Below, one piece after another: positions 1 through 17,724 of a stretch of DNA of 64,000 bases. The DNA is taken from contig DATMMX010000011.1 in assembly GCA_035569495.1 (NCBI GenBank), positions 310,001 through 374,000 of the forward strand, in the 5' to 3' direction. Source of the DNA: DASRDZ01 sp035569495 (GTDB taxonomy: Bacteria > Chloroflexota > Dormibacteria > Aeolococcales > Aeolococcaceae). A program made the position numbers and the translations under genes. The notes under the pieces were generated by a model. That model searched no databases, was not told the DNA's origin, and saw nothing but the letters and a program-made list of their open reading frames with translations. Each line of letters starts with the position of its first letter. The first letter of the stretch is position 1.

Positions 1-1533
1 CTCGTCGCGCACCAGGACGCGCAGGTGCTGCCGCGTGGCGCCGAAGGACGACGCCGCCATCACCGTGCAGTCGCGCATCGCCAGCAGGGCGTCGTGGTTG
101 CCCTGGCCGCAGGGCTCCAGCGCGCTCAGCTCGCGGCACAGGTCGGGGACCAGCTCGGCGGCGGTGACCACCGCGTCGACGCGGAAGACGCGCTCGGGCG
201 GCGCCTCCCCCATCTGCGCGGCGACGGCGGGCAGGAGCAGCGCGGCGAACTCCTCGAAGCGCGCGGCCTGCAGCGAGAAGCCGGCGGCCAGCGCGTGCCC
301 GCCGTAGCGGAGCAGGGCGGTGGCGGCGGCGTCGAGCGCCTTGACCACGTGCACGCCGCGCACCGAGCGCGCCGAGCCCTTGGCCTCCTCGGCGTCCAGG
401 CAGGCGACGAAGCTGGGCCGCGCGTACTTCTCGGTGATCCGCCCCGCCACCAGGCCGACGATGCCCATGGGCCACGAGGGATCGCCGAGGATCACGGCGG
501 GGATGTCGTCGGGCAGCAGGGCGATGCGCTCCTCGGCCTGCTCCAGGGCGCGGGCCACGGCCTCGCGGCGGACCTGGTTCTGCGCCTCGAGCTGGGCGGC
601 GATCTCCGACGCCTCGGGCCCGTCGGCGGCGAGGCAGAGGCGGAGGGCGAGCTCGGCGTCCTCCATGCGCCCGGCGGCGTTGATCCGCGGGGCGAGGCCG
701 AAGGCGATGTCCGAGGCGCGCAGCGGTGGGCGCAGCCCGGCGGCGGCGCAGAGGGCGCGCACGCCGGGGGAGGGATCGGCGGAGAGCTGGGCCAGGCCGC
801 GGGCGACGATCAGGCGGTTCTCACCGCGCAGCGGCATCATGTCGGCCACCGTGCCCAGGGCGGCGAGGCCCAGGCCCTGCTCGGCGGAGCCGGTGGGGAC
901 GATGCCCTCCATCTCCAGCGCCTGGAGCAGCTTCCAGGCGACGCCCGCCCCGGCCAGGGCGTCGAACGGGTAGACGTTGCCGGGCTGCTTGGGGTTGATC
1001 AGCGCGTCGGCGGGGGCGAGCGCGGGCGGGGTGTCGCCCGGCGCCAGGGGCAGGTGGTGGTCGGTGATCACCACGCGCATCCCGGCGGGACGGTTGCGCA
1101 CCACCTCGACGCTGCTGGTGCCGCAGTCGACGGTGATCACCAGGTGGACGCCGCGCCGCCCCAATTCTTCCAATGCTGCAGCGTGGAGGCCGTAGCCCTC
1201 GGTCATCCGGTTGGGGATGTAGGGCTGGACGTCGGCGCCCGCGGCGCGCAGGGCGATGGTGAGCATGGCGCAGGCGGTGACCCCGTCGGCGTCGTAGTCG
1301 CCGTAGACGGCGATGCGCTGCCGCTCACGCACCGCCACGCCCACGGCGATCACCGCCTCGGGCATGCCGGTGAGCAGGAAGGGGTCGGGGTGGCCGTGCT
1401 CGCCGGCGTCGAGGAGGTCGCGTGCAGTGGAGGCGTCGTAACCCCGGGCGGCGAGGACGCGGCCGAGCACCGGTGGAAGGCCGGGCAGGGCGGGGAGGTC
1501 GGTGATCTCCCAGCGGCGGGGGGCTGGTTTCAT
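1..1533 (-). CDS. recJ: Single-stranded-DNA-specific exonuclease RecJ (3' end outside window)
   Basis: The window shows 511 codons, read from ATG at 1533 to the window edge, with no stop. RecJ degrades single-stranded DNA 5' to 3' in recombination and mismatch/base-excision repair, using two metal ions bound by DHH-family motifs. Visible motifs are YGDYDADG (about residues 78-85), ITDHHLPL (DHH motif) and the Gly-rich DHHA1 segment RYGGHALAAGFS near residue 425. The remaining C-terminal OB/auxiliary part lies outside the window. The gene is divergent from the GGDEF gene. An AT-rich patch at 1575-1584 is the only obvious promoter-like sequence between them. The upstream Shine-Dalgarno is weak, so the exact start is less sure than the identity. 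Confidence 0.95.
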   Translation of the reverse strand, partial: MKPAPRRWEITDLPALPGLPPVLGRVLAARGYDASTARDLLDAGEHGHPDPFLLTGMPEAVIAVGVAVRERQRIAVYGDYDADGVTACAMLTIALRAAGADVQPYIPNRMTEGYGLHAAALEELGRRGVHLVITVDCGTSSVEVVRNRPAGMRVVITDHHLPLAPGDTPPALAPADALINPKQPGNVYPFDALAGAGVAWKLLQALEMEGIVPTGSAEQGLGLAALGTVADMMPLRGENRLIVARGLAQLSADPSPGVRALCAAAGLRPPLRASDIAFGLAPRINAAGRMEDAELALRLCLAADGPEASEIAAQLEAQNQVRREAVARALEQAEERIALLPDDIPAVILGDPSWPMGIVGLVAGRITEKYARPSFVACLDAEEAKGSARSVRGVHVVKALDAAATALLRYGGHALAAGFSLQAARFEEFAALLLPAVAAQMGEAPPERVFRVDAVVTAAELVPDLCRELSALEPCGQGNHDALLAMRDCTVMAASSFGATRQHLRVLVRDE

Positions 1534-1617
1534 GGGGTGCTCGATACCGGAACGGATGCTCGCACGGACGTTCGTTAGTTTAAGCGCTGGAGCCGTGCAA
1601 GTGGGACACTTCCTGGC

Positions 1618-2312
1618 ATGAGGCAGGAGTCCGGCATCGGGGCCCGCGTGGGGTCGATGCAAGCACATCGCGAGGCTGTGGCCGCCTGGTTCGGCCTCGG
1701 CGCCGACCAGCTCGACGCGCTGTCTGACGAGCTGATCATGGCCATGGCCGAGCGGCTCGCCGGCGAGGGCGCGCTGCAGGGCCAGATCGCCGAGCTGCGC
1801 ACCAGCGCCCAGCGCTGGGCGGTGCTGGCCCGGACCGACGCGCTCACCGGCCTGGCCAACCGCCGCGCCGCCGAGGAACGCCTGGAGCAGGAGACCAAGC
1901 GGGCCGTCCGCTACGAGCGCCCGCTCACCGTGCTGATCGCCGATGTCGACGGGCTCAAGGCGATCAACGACGAGCACGGCCACCCCGCCGGTGACGCCGT
2001 GCTCGGCGAGCTGGCCACGCGCCTGGGCCGGGTTGTCCGGGCCAGCGATATGCTCGCCCGCTGGGGTGGCGACGAGTTCCTGATGATCTGCCCGGAGACC
2101 GACGCCGAGGCCGCCGCGCAGGTGGCCGAGCGCCTGGTCCGCGAGGCCGACGGCATCGTCGAGGCGGGCGACGCGCGCATCGCCTGCGGCCTGTCCGTGG
2201 GCTGGGCGACCGCCACCGAGAAGCCCGACGCGCGCCGCCTGGTGCGGGCGGCGGACAAGGCGCTGTACTACAGCAAGCAGTCGGGACGGGGCCGGGCGAC
2301 GGGGGCCGGCGG

Positions 2313-2316
<4 letters not shown>
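1618..2316 (+). CDS. Diguanylate cyclase (GGDEF domain), cytosolic
   Basis: A 232-residue protein with one GGDEF domain and no membrane segment. It is expected to make cyclic di-GMP from two GTP. The active-site loop GGDEF is at residues 150-154. A product-inhibition I-site (RxxD, here RASD at 141-144) lies the canonical five residues upstream, so both catalysis and feedback inhibition look intact. The N-terminal ~70 residues are a short helical region with no recognisable sensor, so the input signal is unknown. The gene is convergent with acnA, and the two stop codons share the bases CTAG at 2313-2316. ATG at 1618 is used; ATG at 1657 is an alternative. Confidence 0.9.
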
Positions 2317-5057
<2,741 letters not shown>

Positions 5058-5199
5058 GTGCTCGTCTCTCCTCGCCGCCGTGCGCGGGCGGCATGACATC
5101 GCGCAGTTCGATCGCGACCCCATGATCCCACTCGGGCCGGGGCACCCGCGTGGACGTCAAATGAGCGCGAGGACCACCACAAGCCTGGAGAGAACCTGC

Positions 5200-5205
5200 T
5201 AACCT
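5200..5205 (+). promoter_or_regulatory. Putative -10 box of the glg operon
   Basis: TAACCT (TANNNT form) lies 10 bases before an ATG at 5216 that opens a 17-codon mini-ORF. The TGA of that mini-ORF overlaps the TTG start of glgX. No convincing -35 is visible. Inference from spacing only. Confidence 0.35.
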
Positions 5206-5265
5206 GACTATCACTATGTTCGCCCAGCGACCCACGTCCGCCGCCCCGCAGCGCTCCGCGCGGCG

Positions 5266-7380
<2,115 letters not shown>

Positions 7381-7394
7381 GGTCACCCATCGCA

Positions 7395-7400
7395 TAAGCT
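7395..7400 (+). promoter_or_regulatory. Possible internal -10 box before glgE
   Basis: TAAGCT lies in the 60-base gap between glgX and glgE. It is 11 bases before an ATG (7412) that opens a 10-codon mini-ORF ending in TGA inside the ATGA of the glgE start. This may be an internal promoter or chance. Confidence 0.3.
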
Positions 7401-7440
7401 GCCGAGAAGGCATGCCAGCGATGACCACCGGCACGGCGCG

Positions 7441-9420
<1,980 letters not shown>

Positions 9421-9424
9421 TGTC

Positions 9425-11070
<1,646 letters not shown>

Positions 11071-11074
<4 letters not shown>

Positions 11075-12567
11075 GCCTCGACGTGCTGGCGGCTCATGGG
11101 CTGCCCGACACCGCCGTCCTCGGCGAGTACCTGCAGCGGCAGCGCTGGTACGCGGGGCGCAGCCGCGTGCTGCGCGACGTGCGCGTCCTCGACGCCGCCG
11201 TGCTGCAGGAGGGCAATCCCGCCCTTGTCTTCGTGCTGCTCGGCGCCTCGTACGGCGACGGCGGCGAGGAGCGCTACCAGGTCCCCCTGGCGGTGCGCGA
11301 GGGCGACCCGCCCGCCGACCTCGGCGAGCGCCTGGTCGCCCAGGGCGAGCAGGACGGCCGCATGCTCAGCGTCTACGACGGTCTCGCCGAGCCCTCGCTG
11401 GCCTGGTGGTTCTGGCAGGCGATGGCCGAAACAAGCGCGCTGCGAACGGACGCCGGTGAGCTGCTCTTCCGCTCCGAGGGCGTGACCCTCGACGGCCCCG
11501 GTCCCGACACGGTGCGCAGCCTGGGCCGCGAGCAGAGCAACACCTCGCTGGTGCGCGGCGACGCCGAGGTGCTCAAGATCATGCGGCGCATCGAGTCCGG
11601 CCCCACGCCGGAGCTGGAGATGACGCTGGCGCTGTCGCGCGCGGGTTTCACCCACATCGCCAGGCCCCTCGGCTCCGGCGAGTACGTGTCCGGCGACGCC
11701 GAGCCCGCCCTGGCGGCGATGCTCCAGGAGTACCTGCACAACGGCACCGAGGGCTGGTCGCTGGCGCTCACCTCGCTGCGCGACCTCTACGCCAACGCCG
11801 AGGAGGCGCCGCCCCAGGACGACGCGGCGCGGCGCCTGGCGGTGCAGGAGCAGGGCTCGTCCTTCCAGCCCGAGGCGGGGCGGCTCGGCGAGGTGACCGC
11901 GGAGATGCACCTGGCGCTGGCCTCGCCGGACCTGCCCGAGGCGATGCGCGCCGAGCCGCTCACGGCGCCGATGCTCGACACCTGGGCCGGCGAGATGACC
12001 GCCGAGCTGGACCGCCTGCTCGGCAACGACTCGCCGATGCTCGCCCCGCTGCGGGCCCGCCGTCCCGCCATCGTGGCCAGGTTCGAGGCGCTGCGCTCGC
12101 TGTCCGACGCCGGCCTCGCCATCCGCATCCACGGCGACTACCACCTCGGCCAGGTGCTCCGCGTCGATGCCGGCTGGGTGATCCTCGACTTCGAGGGCGA
12201 GCCCGACCGGCCGCTGGCGGCGCGCCGGGTGCGCTCCTCGCCCCTGCGCGACGTCGCCGCCATGCTGCGCTCCTTCCACTACGCGGCGGCCGCGGCGCTG
12301 ATGGAACGCTGCGCGCCGGACAGCACTGACTGGGAGCCGCTGTTCCTCCAGGGCGTGCAGTGGGCGGATGCCAGCGGCGAAGCCTTCTGGAACGCATACC
12401 TCGAGCGCGCGTCGCAGGGCGACCTGCTGCCGCCGCCGGCGGCGGTCAACGCACTGTGCGACGCCTTCACGTTGCAGAAGGCGGTGTACGAGGTGGGGTA
12501 CGAATTGGGACACCGCCCCGACTGGGTGAGCATCCCCCTGCGCCAGCTGCTCTCGGAGAACCCATGA
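11071..12567 (+). CDS. mak: Maltokinase (Pep2/Mak), makes maltose-1-phosphate
   Basis: A 498-residue kinase of the aminoglycoside-phosphotransferase-like fold that phosphorylates maltose with ATP to give the GlgE donor maltose-1-phosphate. Evidence: N-terminal cap QRWYAGRSR, central SNTSLVRGDAEVLKIMRR, catalytic loop IRIHGDYHLGQVLR, metal-binding DFEGEPDRPL, and RSSPLRDVAAMLRSFHYA. Translation is coupled at both ends: its ATG overlaps the treS stop and its stop overlaps the glgB ATG. With TreS it forms the trehalose branch of the GlgE pathway. Confidence 0.95.
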
Positions 12568-14753
12568 AGGTCGTCTCCGAGCTGCAATCCCACGTCGACC
12601 GGCTGCTCAGCGGCGAGCACCACAACCCCCATGAGGTCCTCGGCGCCCACCCGAACGGCGACGGCATCGTCATCCGCGTCTTCCACCCCGCCGCCACCGA
12701 CGCAGCCGTGGTCTGGGACGGCGGCGCGCGGGACATGCAGCGCGTCGACGAGCGCGGCCTGTTCGAGACACACCTGTCTACAACTGAGGTGCCCGCCTAC
12801 CGCCTGCAGATGCGCACCGGCAAGCACGCCTGGGAGATGCAGGACCCCTACCGCTTCCTGCCCACGCTGGGCGAGCTCGACCTGCACCTGATCGGCGAGG
12901 GCCGCCACATGGAGCTGTGGCGCCGTCTCGGCGCTCGGGTCATCGAGCACCAGGGCGTGCGGGGCACCGCCTTCGCGGTGTGGGCGCCCAATGCGCGCGG
13001 CATCCGCGTGGTCAGCGACGCCTCCGGCTGGGACGACCGCCTCCATCCGATGCGCTCGCTCGGCGGCAGCGGGGTGTGGGAGCTGTTCCTCCCCGGCGCC
13101 GGCGCCGGCACCACCTACAAGTACCAGGTGATCCGCGCCGACGGCCGCGCCCTCATGCACGCCGACCCGCTGGCCAGGCGCAGCGAGCGCCCGCCGGCCA
13201 ACTCGTCGATCGTCGACGAGTCGCAGCACGAATGGCAGGACGCGGCGTGGATGCAGAAGCGCGCGCAGACGGTCTACGACAGCGCCCCGCTCTCCACGTA
13301 CGAGGTGCACCTGGGTTCGTGGCGCCGCCGCCCCGAGGAGAACGAGCGCCCGCTCACCTACCTGGAAGCTGCGGACGAGCTGGCCGACTACTGCGGCACC
13401 TTGGGCTTCACCCACGTCGAGTTCATGCCGCTCGCCGAGCACCCCTTCACCGGGTCGTGGGGCTACCAGGTCACCGGCTACTACTCCCCCACCGCGCGCT
13501 ACGGGACGCCCGACGAGCTGCGTGCCATGATCGACGCGCTGCACCGCCGTGGCATCGGCGTCATCCTCGACTGGGTCCCCGCGCACTTCCCGCGCGACGA
13601 GTGGGCGCTGGCCCGCTTCGACGGCACCGCGCTGTACGAGCACGCCGACCCCAAGCGCGGCGAGCACCCCGACTGGGGCACGCTGGTCTTCAACTACGGG
13701 CGCAACGAGGTGCGCAACTTCCTGGTCGCCAACGCGCGCTACTGGTTCGAGGAGTTCCACGTCGACGGGCTGCGCGTCGACGCCGTCGCCTCGATGCTCT
13801 ACCTCGACTATTCGCGCAAGGCGGGCGAGTGGATCCCCAACCCTTACGGCGGGCGCGAGAACCTCGACGCCATCGCGTTCCTGCGCGAGACCAACGACGT
13901 GGTGCAGCGCGACTTCCCCGGCGGCCTGATGATCGCCGAGGAGTCGACGGCGTGGCCGGGCGTGTCGCGGCCCACGTCGAGCGGCGGGCTGGGCTTCAGC
14001 TTCAAGTGGAACATGGGTTGGATGCACGACACCCTGGAGTACATCCGCAATGACCCGGTGTTCCGCCGCTACCACCACCACGAGCTGACCTTCGGACTGC
14101 TCTACGCGTGGTCGGAGCGCTTCGTGCTGCCGCTGTCGCACGACGAGGTGGTGCACGGCAAGGGCTCGCTGATCGGCAAGATGCCCGGCGACATCTGGCA
14201 GAAGCGGGCCAACCTGCGCGCCCTGTTCGCCTGGATGTGGGCGCACCCGGGCAAGCAGCTCGTCTTCATGGGCGGCGAGCTGGGACAGTTCGACGAGTGG
14301 TCGCACGACCGCAGCATCGACTGGCACCTGCTGCAGTACCCCGAGCACGAGGGGATCCAGCGCCTGGTGCGCGACCTCAACCTCGTCTACCGCGAGACGC
14401 CCGCGCTGTTCGAGCGCGACGTGTCGCCCGAGGGCTTCCGCTGGATCGACGCCGGCAACGCCGACCAGAACGTGATCAGCTTCATCCGATACGACGCGCA
14501 CGGCCATCCCGGCGTGGTCTGCGTGGCCAACTTCTCGCCGACGGTTTACGAGAACTTCCGCGTCGGCCTGCCGCTCGGCGGCCGCTGGCGCGAGGTGATC
14601 AACACCGACGCGAGCGTCTACGGCGGCAGCGACGTGCGCAACTGGGACGGCGTCGAGGCCGAGCCCAACACCTGGCACGGCCAGCCCTTCAGCGCCGCCA
14701 TGCACCTGCCCCCGCTGGGCGTGCTCTGGCTGGAGCCTCCACCGCAGGGATGA
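12564..14753 (+). CDS. glgB: 1,4-alpha-glucan branching enzyme GlgB
   Basis: A 729-residue GH13_9 branching enzyme that introduces alpha-1,6 branches. Domains are the N-terminal half-domain starting around SGEHHNPHEVLGAHP, a CBM48, the catalytic barrel, and the C-terminal all-beta domain. Catalytic segments are DGLRVDAVASMLYLDYSR (nucleophile Asp), LMIAEESTAWPGVSRP (acid/base Glu) and LPLSHDEVVHGKGSL. The start at ATG 12564 overlaps the mak stop. The frame is open upstream inside mak, but the conserved sequence begins here. Last gene of the glucan cluster; the next unit has its own promoter. Confidence 0.96.
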   Translation: MKVVSELQSHVDRLLSGEHHNPHEVLGAHPNGDGIVIRVFHPAATDAAVVWDGGARDMQRVDERGLFETHLSTTEVPAYRLQMRTGKHAWEMQDPYRFLPTLGELDLHLIGEGRHMELWRRLGARVIEHQGVRGTAFAVWAPNARGIRVVSDASGWDDRLHPMRSLGGSGVWELFLPGAGAGTTYKYQVIRADGRALMHADPLARRSERPPANSSIVDESQHEWQDAAWMQKRAQTVYDSAPLSTYEVHLGSWRRRPEENERPLTYLEAADELADYCGTLGFTHVEFMPLAEHPFTGSWGYQVTGYYSPTARYGTPDELRAMIDALHRRGIGVILDWVPAHFPRDEWALARFDGTALYEHADPKRGEHPDWGTLVFNYGRNEVRNFLVANARYWFEEFHVDGLRVDAVASMLYLDYSRKAGEWIPNPYGGRENLDAIAFLRETNDVVQRDFPGGLMIAEESTAWPGVSRPTSSGGLGFSFKWNMGWMHDTLEYIRNDPVFRRYHHHELTFGLLYAWSERFVLPLSHDEVVHGKGSLIGKMPGDIWQKRANLRALFAWMWAHPGKQLVFMGGELGQFDEWSHDRSIDWHLLQYPEHEGIQRLVRDLNLVYRETPALFERDVSPEGFRWIDAGNADQNVISFIRYDAHGHPGVVCVANFSPTVYENFRVGLPLGGRWREVINTDASVYGGSDVRNWDGVEAEPNTWHGQPFSAAMHLPPLGVLWLEPPPQG

Positions 14754-14789
14754 CGCCGCGCGGCCGATGCGCCTGCCGCCGCCGCACGG

Positions 14790-14795
14790 TAGGCT
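14790..14795 (+). promoter_or_regulatory. -10 box of a probable leaderless promoter (histidine kinase)
   Basis: TAGGCT is followed by 7 bases and then ATG at 14803. No Shine-Dalgarno precedes the ATG. This fits a leaderless transcript and supports 14803 over the upstream ATG at 14767. Same arrangement as six other genes in this window. Confidence 0.5.
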
Positions 14796-14802
14796 CCGGC
14801 GC

Positions 14803-16011
14803 ATGAGCGCCGCACGACCTCGCCAGCGCCTCACGCCCGGGCCGCTGCAGCCGTGGATCGACTTCGGGCTGTGCGCGGTGGTGACCCTGGCGGGCCTGGG
14901 CGCGGCGCTGAGCGTCAACATCGATCGCGGTCCCCCCGGGACGCCGCCGGTCGGCACGTCCGTCTACGCGCTCGGCATCGCCCTGGCCCTGCTCGGCGGC
15001 CTGCCCCTGGCGGTGCGGCGGCGCTGGCCGCTGGGGGTGCTGGGGCTCATCGAGACCTCGGTGCTGCTGCACCTCGCCGTCATCGCCGCCAACCCGCGGG
15101 CCACCATCCTGGGGCTGGCCGCGGCGATGTACACCGTCGGCGCCGAGGAGCCGCGCAGCCGCTCGATGCTCGCCGCGGTCGGGGTGGCGGCGGCCAACGC
15201 GGCCGTCTACCTCGGGCTGTTCGTCTCCGGGCAGACCGACGCGCCGCAGAACTTCTTCGTGGTCACCGTGCTGGTGGCGGGGGCCTGGGCGCTCGGCGAC
15301 AACATCGGCACCCGACGCGCCTACCTGGCCTCGCTGGAGGAGCGGGCCAGGCGCCTGGAGCGGGAGCAGCAGGAGCAGGCCCGCAGCGCGGTGCTCGACG
15401 AGCGATCGCGCATCGCCCGCGAGCTGCACGACGTGGTCGCCCACCACGTCAGCGCCATCGCCGTGCAGGCGGGCGCCGCCGAGGAGATCGCCGAGCGCGA
15501 CCCGCGCCGCGCCCGCGAGGTGCTGGGCACCATCCAGGCGGCCAGCCGCCAGGCGCTGGCGGAGATGCGCGCCCTGGTCGGGGTGCTCCGCGACGAGCCC
15601 GGCGACGAGCAGCTCACCCCCCAGCCCAGCCTGGCCCAGCTCGACCGCCTGATCGCCCAGGTCCGCGGCGCCGGGCTGCAGGTGGCGGTGCGGGTCGAGG
15701 GGACCAGCCGCGAGCTGCCCGCCGCGCTCGACCTCAGCGCCTTCCGCCTGGTGCAGGAGGCGCTGACCAACACGCTGCGCCACGCGTCGGCGACGCGCGC
15801 CGAGGTGGTGGTGCGCTACGGCGAGGACGAATTGGAGGTGACCGTCACCGACGACGGCAGCGGCGGCGCGGCGGGCTCGACGGCGTCCGGCGCGGGCCGC
15901 GGGCTGGTGGGCATGCGCGAGCGCGTCGCGCTCTTCCACGGCCACCTCGACGTGGGCCGCGGCGCCGCCGGAGGATTTCGCGTCCACGCAACCCTGCCGA
16001 TCGCCACGTGA
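14803..16011 (+). CDS. Sensor histidine kinase, NarL/LiaS-type (HisKA_3)
   Basis: A 402-residue membrane kinase. Residues about 17-165 hold five to six hydrophobic segments with little extracytoplasmic loop, so it probably senses within the membrane. The dimerisation/phosphoacceptor segment is IARELHDVVAHHVSAIAVQ with the His at about residue 209. The ATPase domain shows FRLVQEALTNTLRHA (N box) and GAGRGLVGMRERV (G box). It is translationally coupled to its response regulator through a GTGA overlap. The ABC transporter directly downstream suggests a drug or cell-envelope stress system, but no ligand can be read from the sequence. Confidence 0.92.
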   Translation: MSAARPRQRLTPGPLQPWIDFGLCAVVTLAGLGAALSVNIDRGPPGTPPVGTSVYALGIALALLGGLPLAVRRRWPLGVLGLIETSVLLHLAVIAANPRATILGLAAAMYTVGAEEPRSRSMLAAVGVAAANAAVYLGLFVSGQTDAPQNFFVVTVLVAGAWALGDNIGTRRAYLASLEERARRLEREQQEQARSAVLDERSRIARELHDVVAHHVSAIAVQAGAAEEIAERDPRRAREVLGTIQAASRQALAEMRALVGVLRDEPGDEQLTPQPSLAQLDRLIAQVRGAGLQVAVRVEGTSRELPAALDLSAFRLVQEALTNTLRHASATRAEVVVRYGEDELEVTVTDDGSGGAAGSTASGAGRGLVGMRERVALFHGHLDVGRGAAGGFRVHATLPIAT

Positions 16012-16664
16012 TCCGCGTCCTGATCGCCGACGACCAGACCCTGGTGCGCGCCGGCTTTCGCATGGTGGTGGAGGCGCGCGATGACCTCACCGTGGTCGGC
16101 GAGGCCGGCGACGGCGCCGAGGCGGTGGCCCTGGCCGCCGAGCTGCACCCCGACGTGGTGCTCATGGACGTGCGCATGCCCGCGATGGACGGCATCGAGG
16201 CCACCCGGCGCATCACCGCGCTCGACGCCGCGGCGCACATCCTCATCCTCACCACCTTCGACCTCGACCAGTACGTGTACGAGGCACTGCGCGCGGGCGC
16301 GGGCGGATTCCTGCTCAAGGATGCGCCGCCCGAGGAGCTGGCGGCGGCGATCCGCGCCGTGGCGGCGGGGGATTCGCTGCTGGCGCCGTCGGTGACGCGG
16401 CGGCTGATCGAGCGCTTCGTCGCCCTGCCCGCCCCGCCCACCGCCGACCCCGCGGTGCTCTCCGACCTCAGCGCGCGCGAGGCGGAGGTGCTGCGCCTCG
16501 TCGCCCGCGGGCTGAGCAACCAGCAGATCGCCGACGAGCTGGTGGTCAGCCCGGCGACGGTGAAGAGCCACGTCGCCCGGCTGCTGATGAAGCTGGGGCT
16601 GCACGACCGCACCCAGGCCGTGGTGCTCGCCTACGAGACCGGCTTCGTCACGCCGGGCGGCTGA
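16008..16664 (+). CDS. LuxR/NarL-family response regulator
   Basis: A 218-residue regulator starting at GTG 16008, overlapping the kinase stop. The receiver domain has acidic residues in LIADDQ, phospho-acceptor Asp54 in VVLMDVRMPAMDG, the conserved Thr in LILTTFD and Lys in FLLKDAPP. The C-terminal LuxR-type helix-turn-helix is LSAREAEVLRLVARGLSNQQ and onward. All phosphorylation residues are present. Its likely target is the ABC transporter operon 95 bases downstream; a pair of similar ATTCATC / ATTTCATC sequences in that gap (about 16675-16691) could be examined as a binding site. Confidence 0.93.
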   Translation: MIRVLIADDQTLVRAGFRMVVEARDDLTVVGEAGDGAEAVALAAELHPDVVLMDVRMPAMDGIEATRRITALDAAAHILILTTFDLDQYVYEALRAGAGGFLLKDAPPEELAAAIRAVAAGDSLLAPSVTRRLIERFVALPAPPTADPAVLSDLSAREAEVLRLVARGLSNQQIADELVVSPATVKSHVARLLMKLGLHDRTQAVVLAYETGFVTPGG

Positions 16665-16758
16665 CGGAAATTCATCGCGCCGGATTTCATCCTCCAGGCG
16701 GAGCGATTTCCCCACCGCGGCGGACGACGTCACCCCGTGCAGCGCCGACCATGGGGCC

Positions 16759-17724
16759 ATGACAACCACCACCGCACTCCCCCCGGTCTTCGAGCCACCG
16801 GCGCCGGTACCCACCGCCGTCGACGCCGCCATCCGCACCAGCGGGCTGAGCAAGGTGTACGGCGACCGCACCGTGGTCGACGGCGTCGACCTGCTCGTCC
16901 CGCGCGGCTCGATCTGCGGCTTCGTCGGCCCCAACGGGGCCGGCAAGACCACCACGCTGCGCATGCTGCTCGGCCTGGTCCGGCCGACCCAGGGCGGCGG
17001 CGAGGTGCTCGGCAGCAGCGTCGACCATCCCGAGAAGTACCTGGCCAAGGTCGGCGCCCTGATCGAGGGGCCCGCCTTCTATCCCACCCTGAGCGGGCGC
17101 AGCAACCTGCGCGTTCTGGCCAGTCTTGGCGGATTCCCGAGGTCGCGGGTCGAGGAGGTGCTGGAGATCGTCGAGCTGCGCGACCGCGCCGGCGACCTGT
17201 TCCGCACCTACTCGCTGGGCATGAAGCAGCGCCTCGGCGTCGCCGCCGCGCTGCTGCCCGATCCCGAGCTGCTGGTGCTGGACGAGCCAACCAACGGGCT
17301 CGACCCCGGCGGCATCATCGAGACCCGCGCCCTGCTGCGCCGCTTCCGCGACCAGGGCATGACCGTGTTCGTCAGCAGCCACCTGCTCGGCGAGCTGGAG
17401 CAGGTCGCCGACTGGCTGGTGCTCATCGACCAGGGCAGGCTCGCCTACCAGGGGCCGATCGGCGACCTGGTCGGCAGCCGGCACGCCACCCTGCTGGTCG
17501 CCGGCGAGAGCGCCGCCGACCTCGAGGTCATCGCCGCGGTGGCCCGCCGCCTGGGCAGCACCGCGACAGTTGTGGACAACCATGTCCGCATCGATGACGC
17601 CGGCATCGCCGCGGCGCTGAACCGCACCGCCATGAAGGCCGGCGTCACCCTCACCGAGCTGACCGTGCAGCGCGCCACCCTCGAGGACTCCTTCCTCGCC
17701 GTCACCGGAGGACACCTGTCGTGA
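16759..17724 (+). CDS. ABC transporter ATP-binding protein (ABC-2 exporter type)
   Basis: A 321-residue ATPase of the drug/antibiotic exporter (DrrA/CcmA-like) family. Walker A is GPNGAGKTTTLR, the signature is YSLGMKQRLGVA (degenerate LSGGQ, normal for this subfamily), Walker B is LLVLDEPTNGLDP and the H-loop is FVSSHLLGE. A C-terminal extension of about 90 residues follows the NBD, as in other DrrA-type proteins. The stop overlaps the GTG of the permease. It energises the permease encoded next. Substrate unknown; the adjacent two-component system suggests inducible efflux. Confidence 0.92.
   Translation: MTTTTALPPVFEPPAPVPTAVDAAIRTSGLSKVYGDRTVVDGVDLLVPRGSICGFVGPNGAGKTTTLRMLLGLVRPTQGGGEVLGSSVDHPEKYLAKVGALIEGPAFYPTLSGRSNLRVLASLGGFPRSRVEEVLEIVELRDRAGDLFRTYSLGMKQRLGVAAALLPDPELLVLDEPTNGLDPGGIIETRALLRRFRDQGMTVFVSSHLLGELEQVADWLVLIDQGRLAYQGPIGDLVGSRHATLLVAGESAADLEVIAAVARRLGSTATVVDNHVRIDDAGIAAALNRTAMKAGVTLTELTVQRATLEDSFLAVTGGHLS

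Noticed and set aside
25..1578. Long plus-strand ORF of 517 codons
   Set aside because: It is the antisense shadow of recJ: Gly/Ala/Arg/His-rich with no domain, while the minus strand shows DHH motifs.
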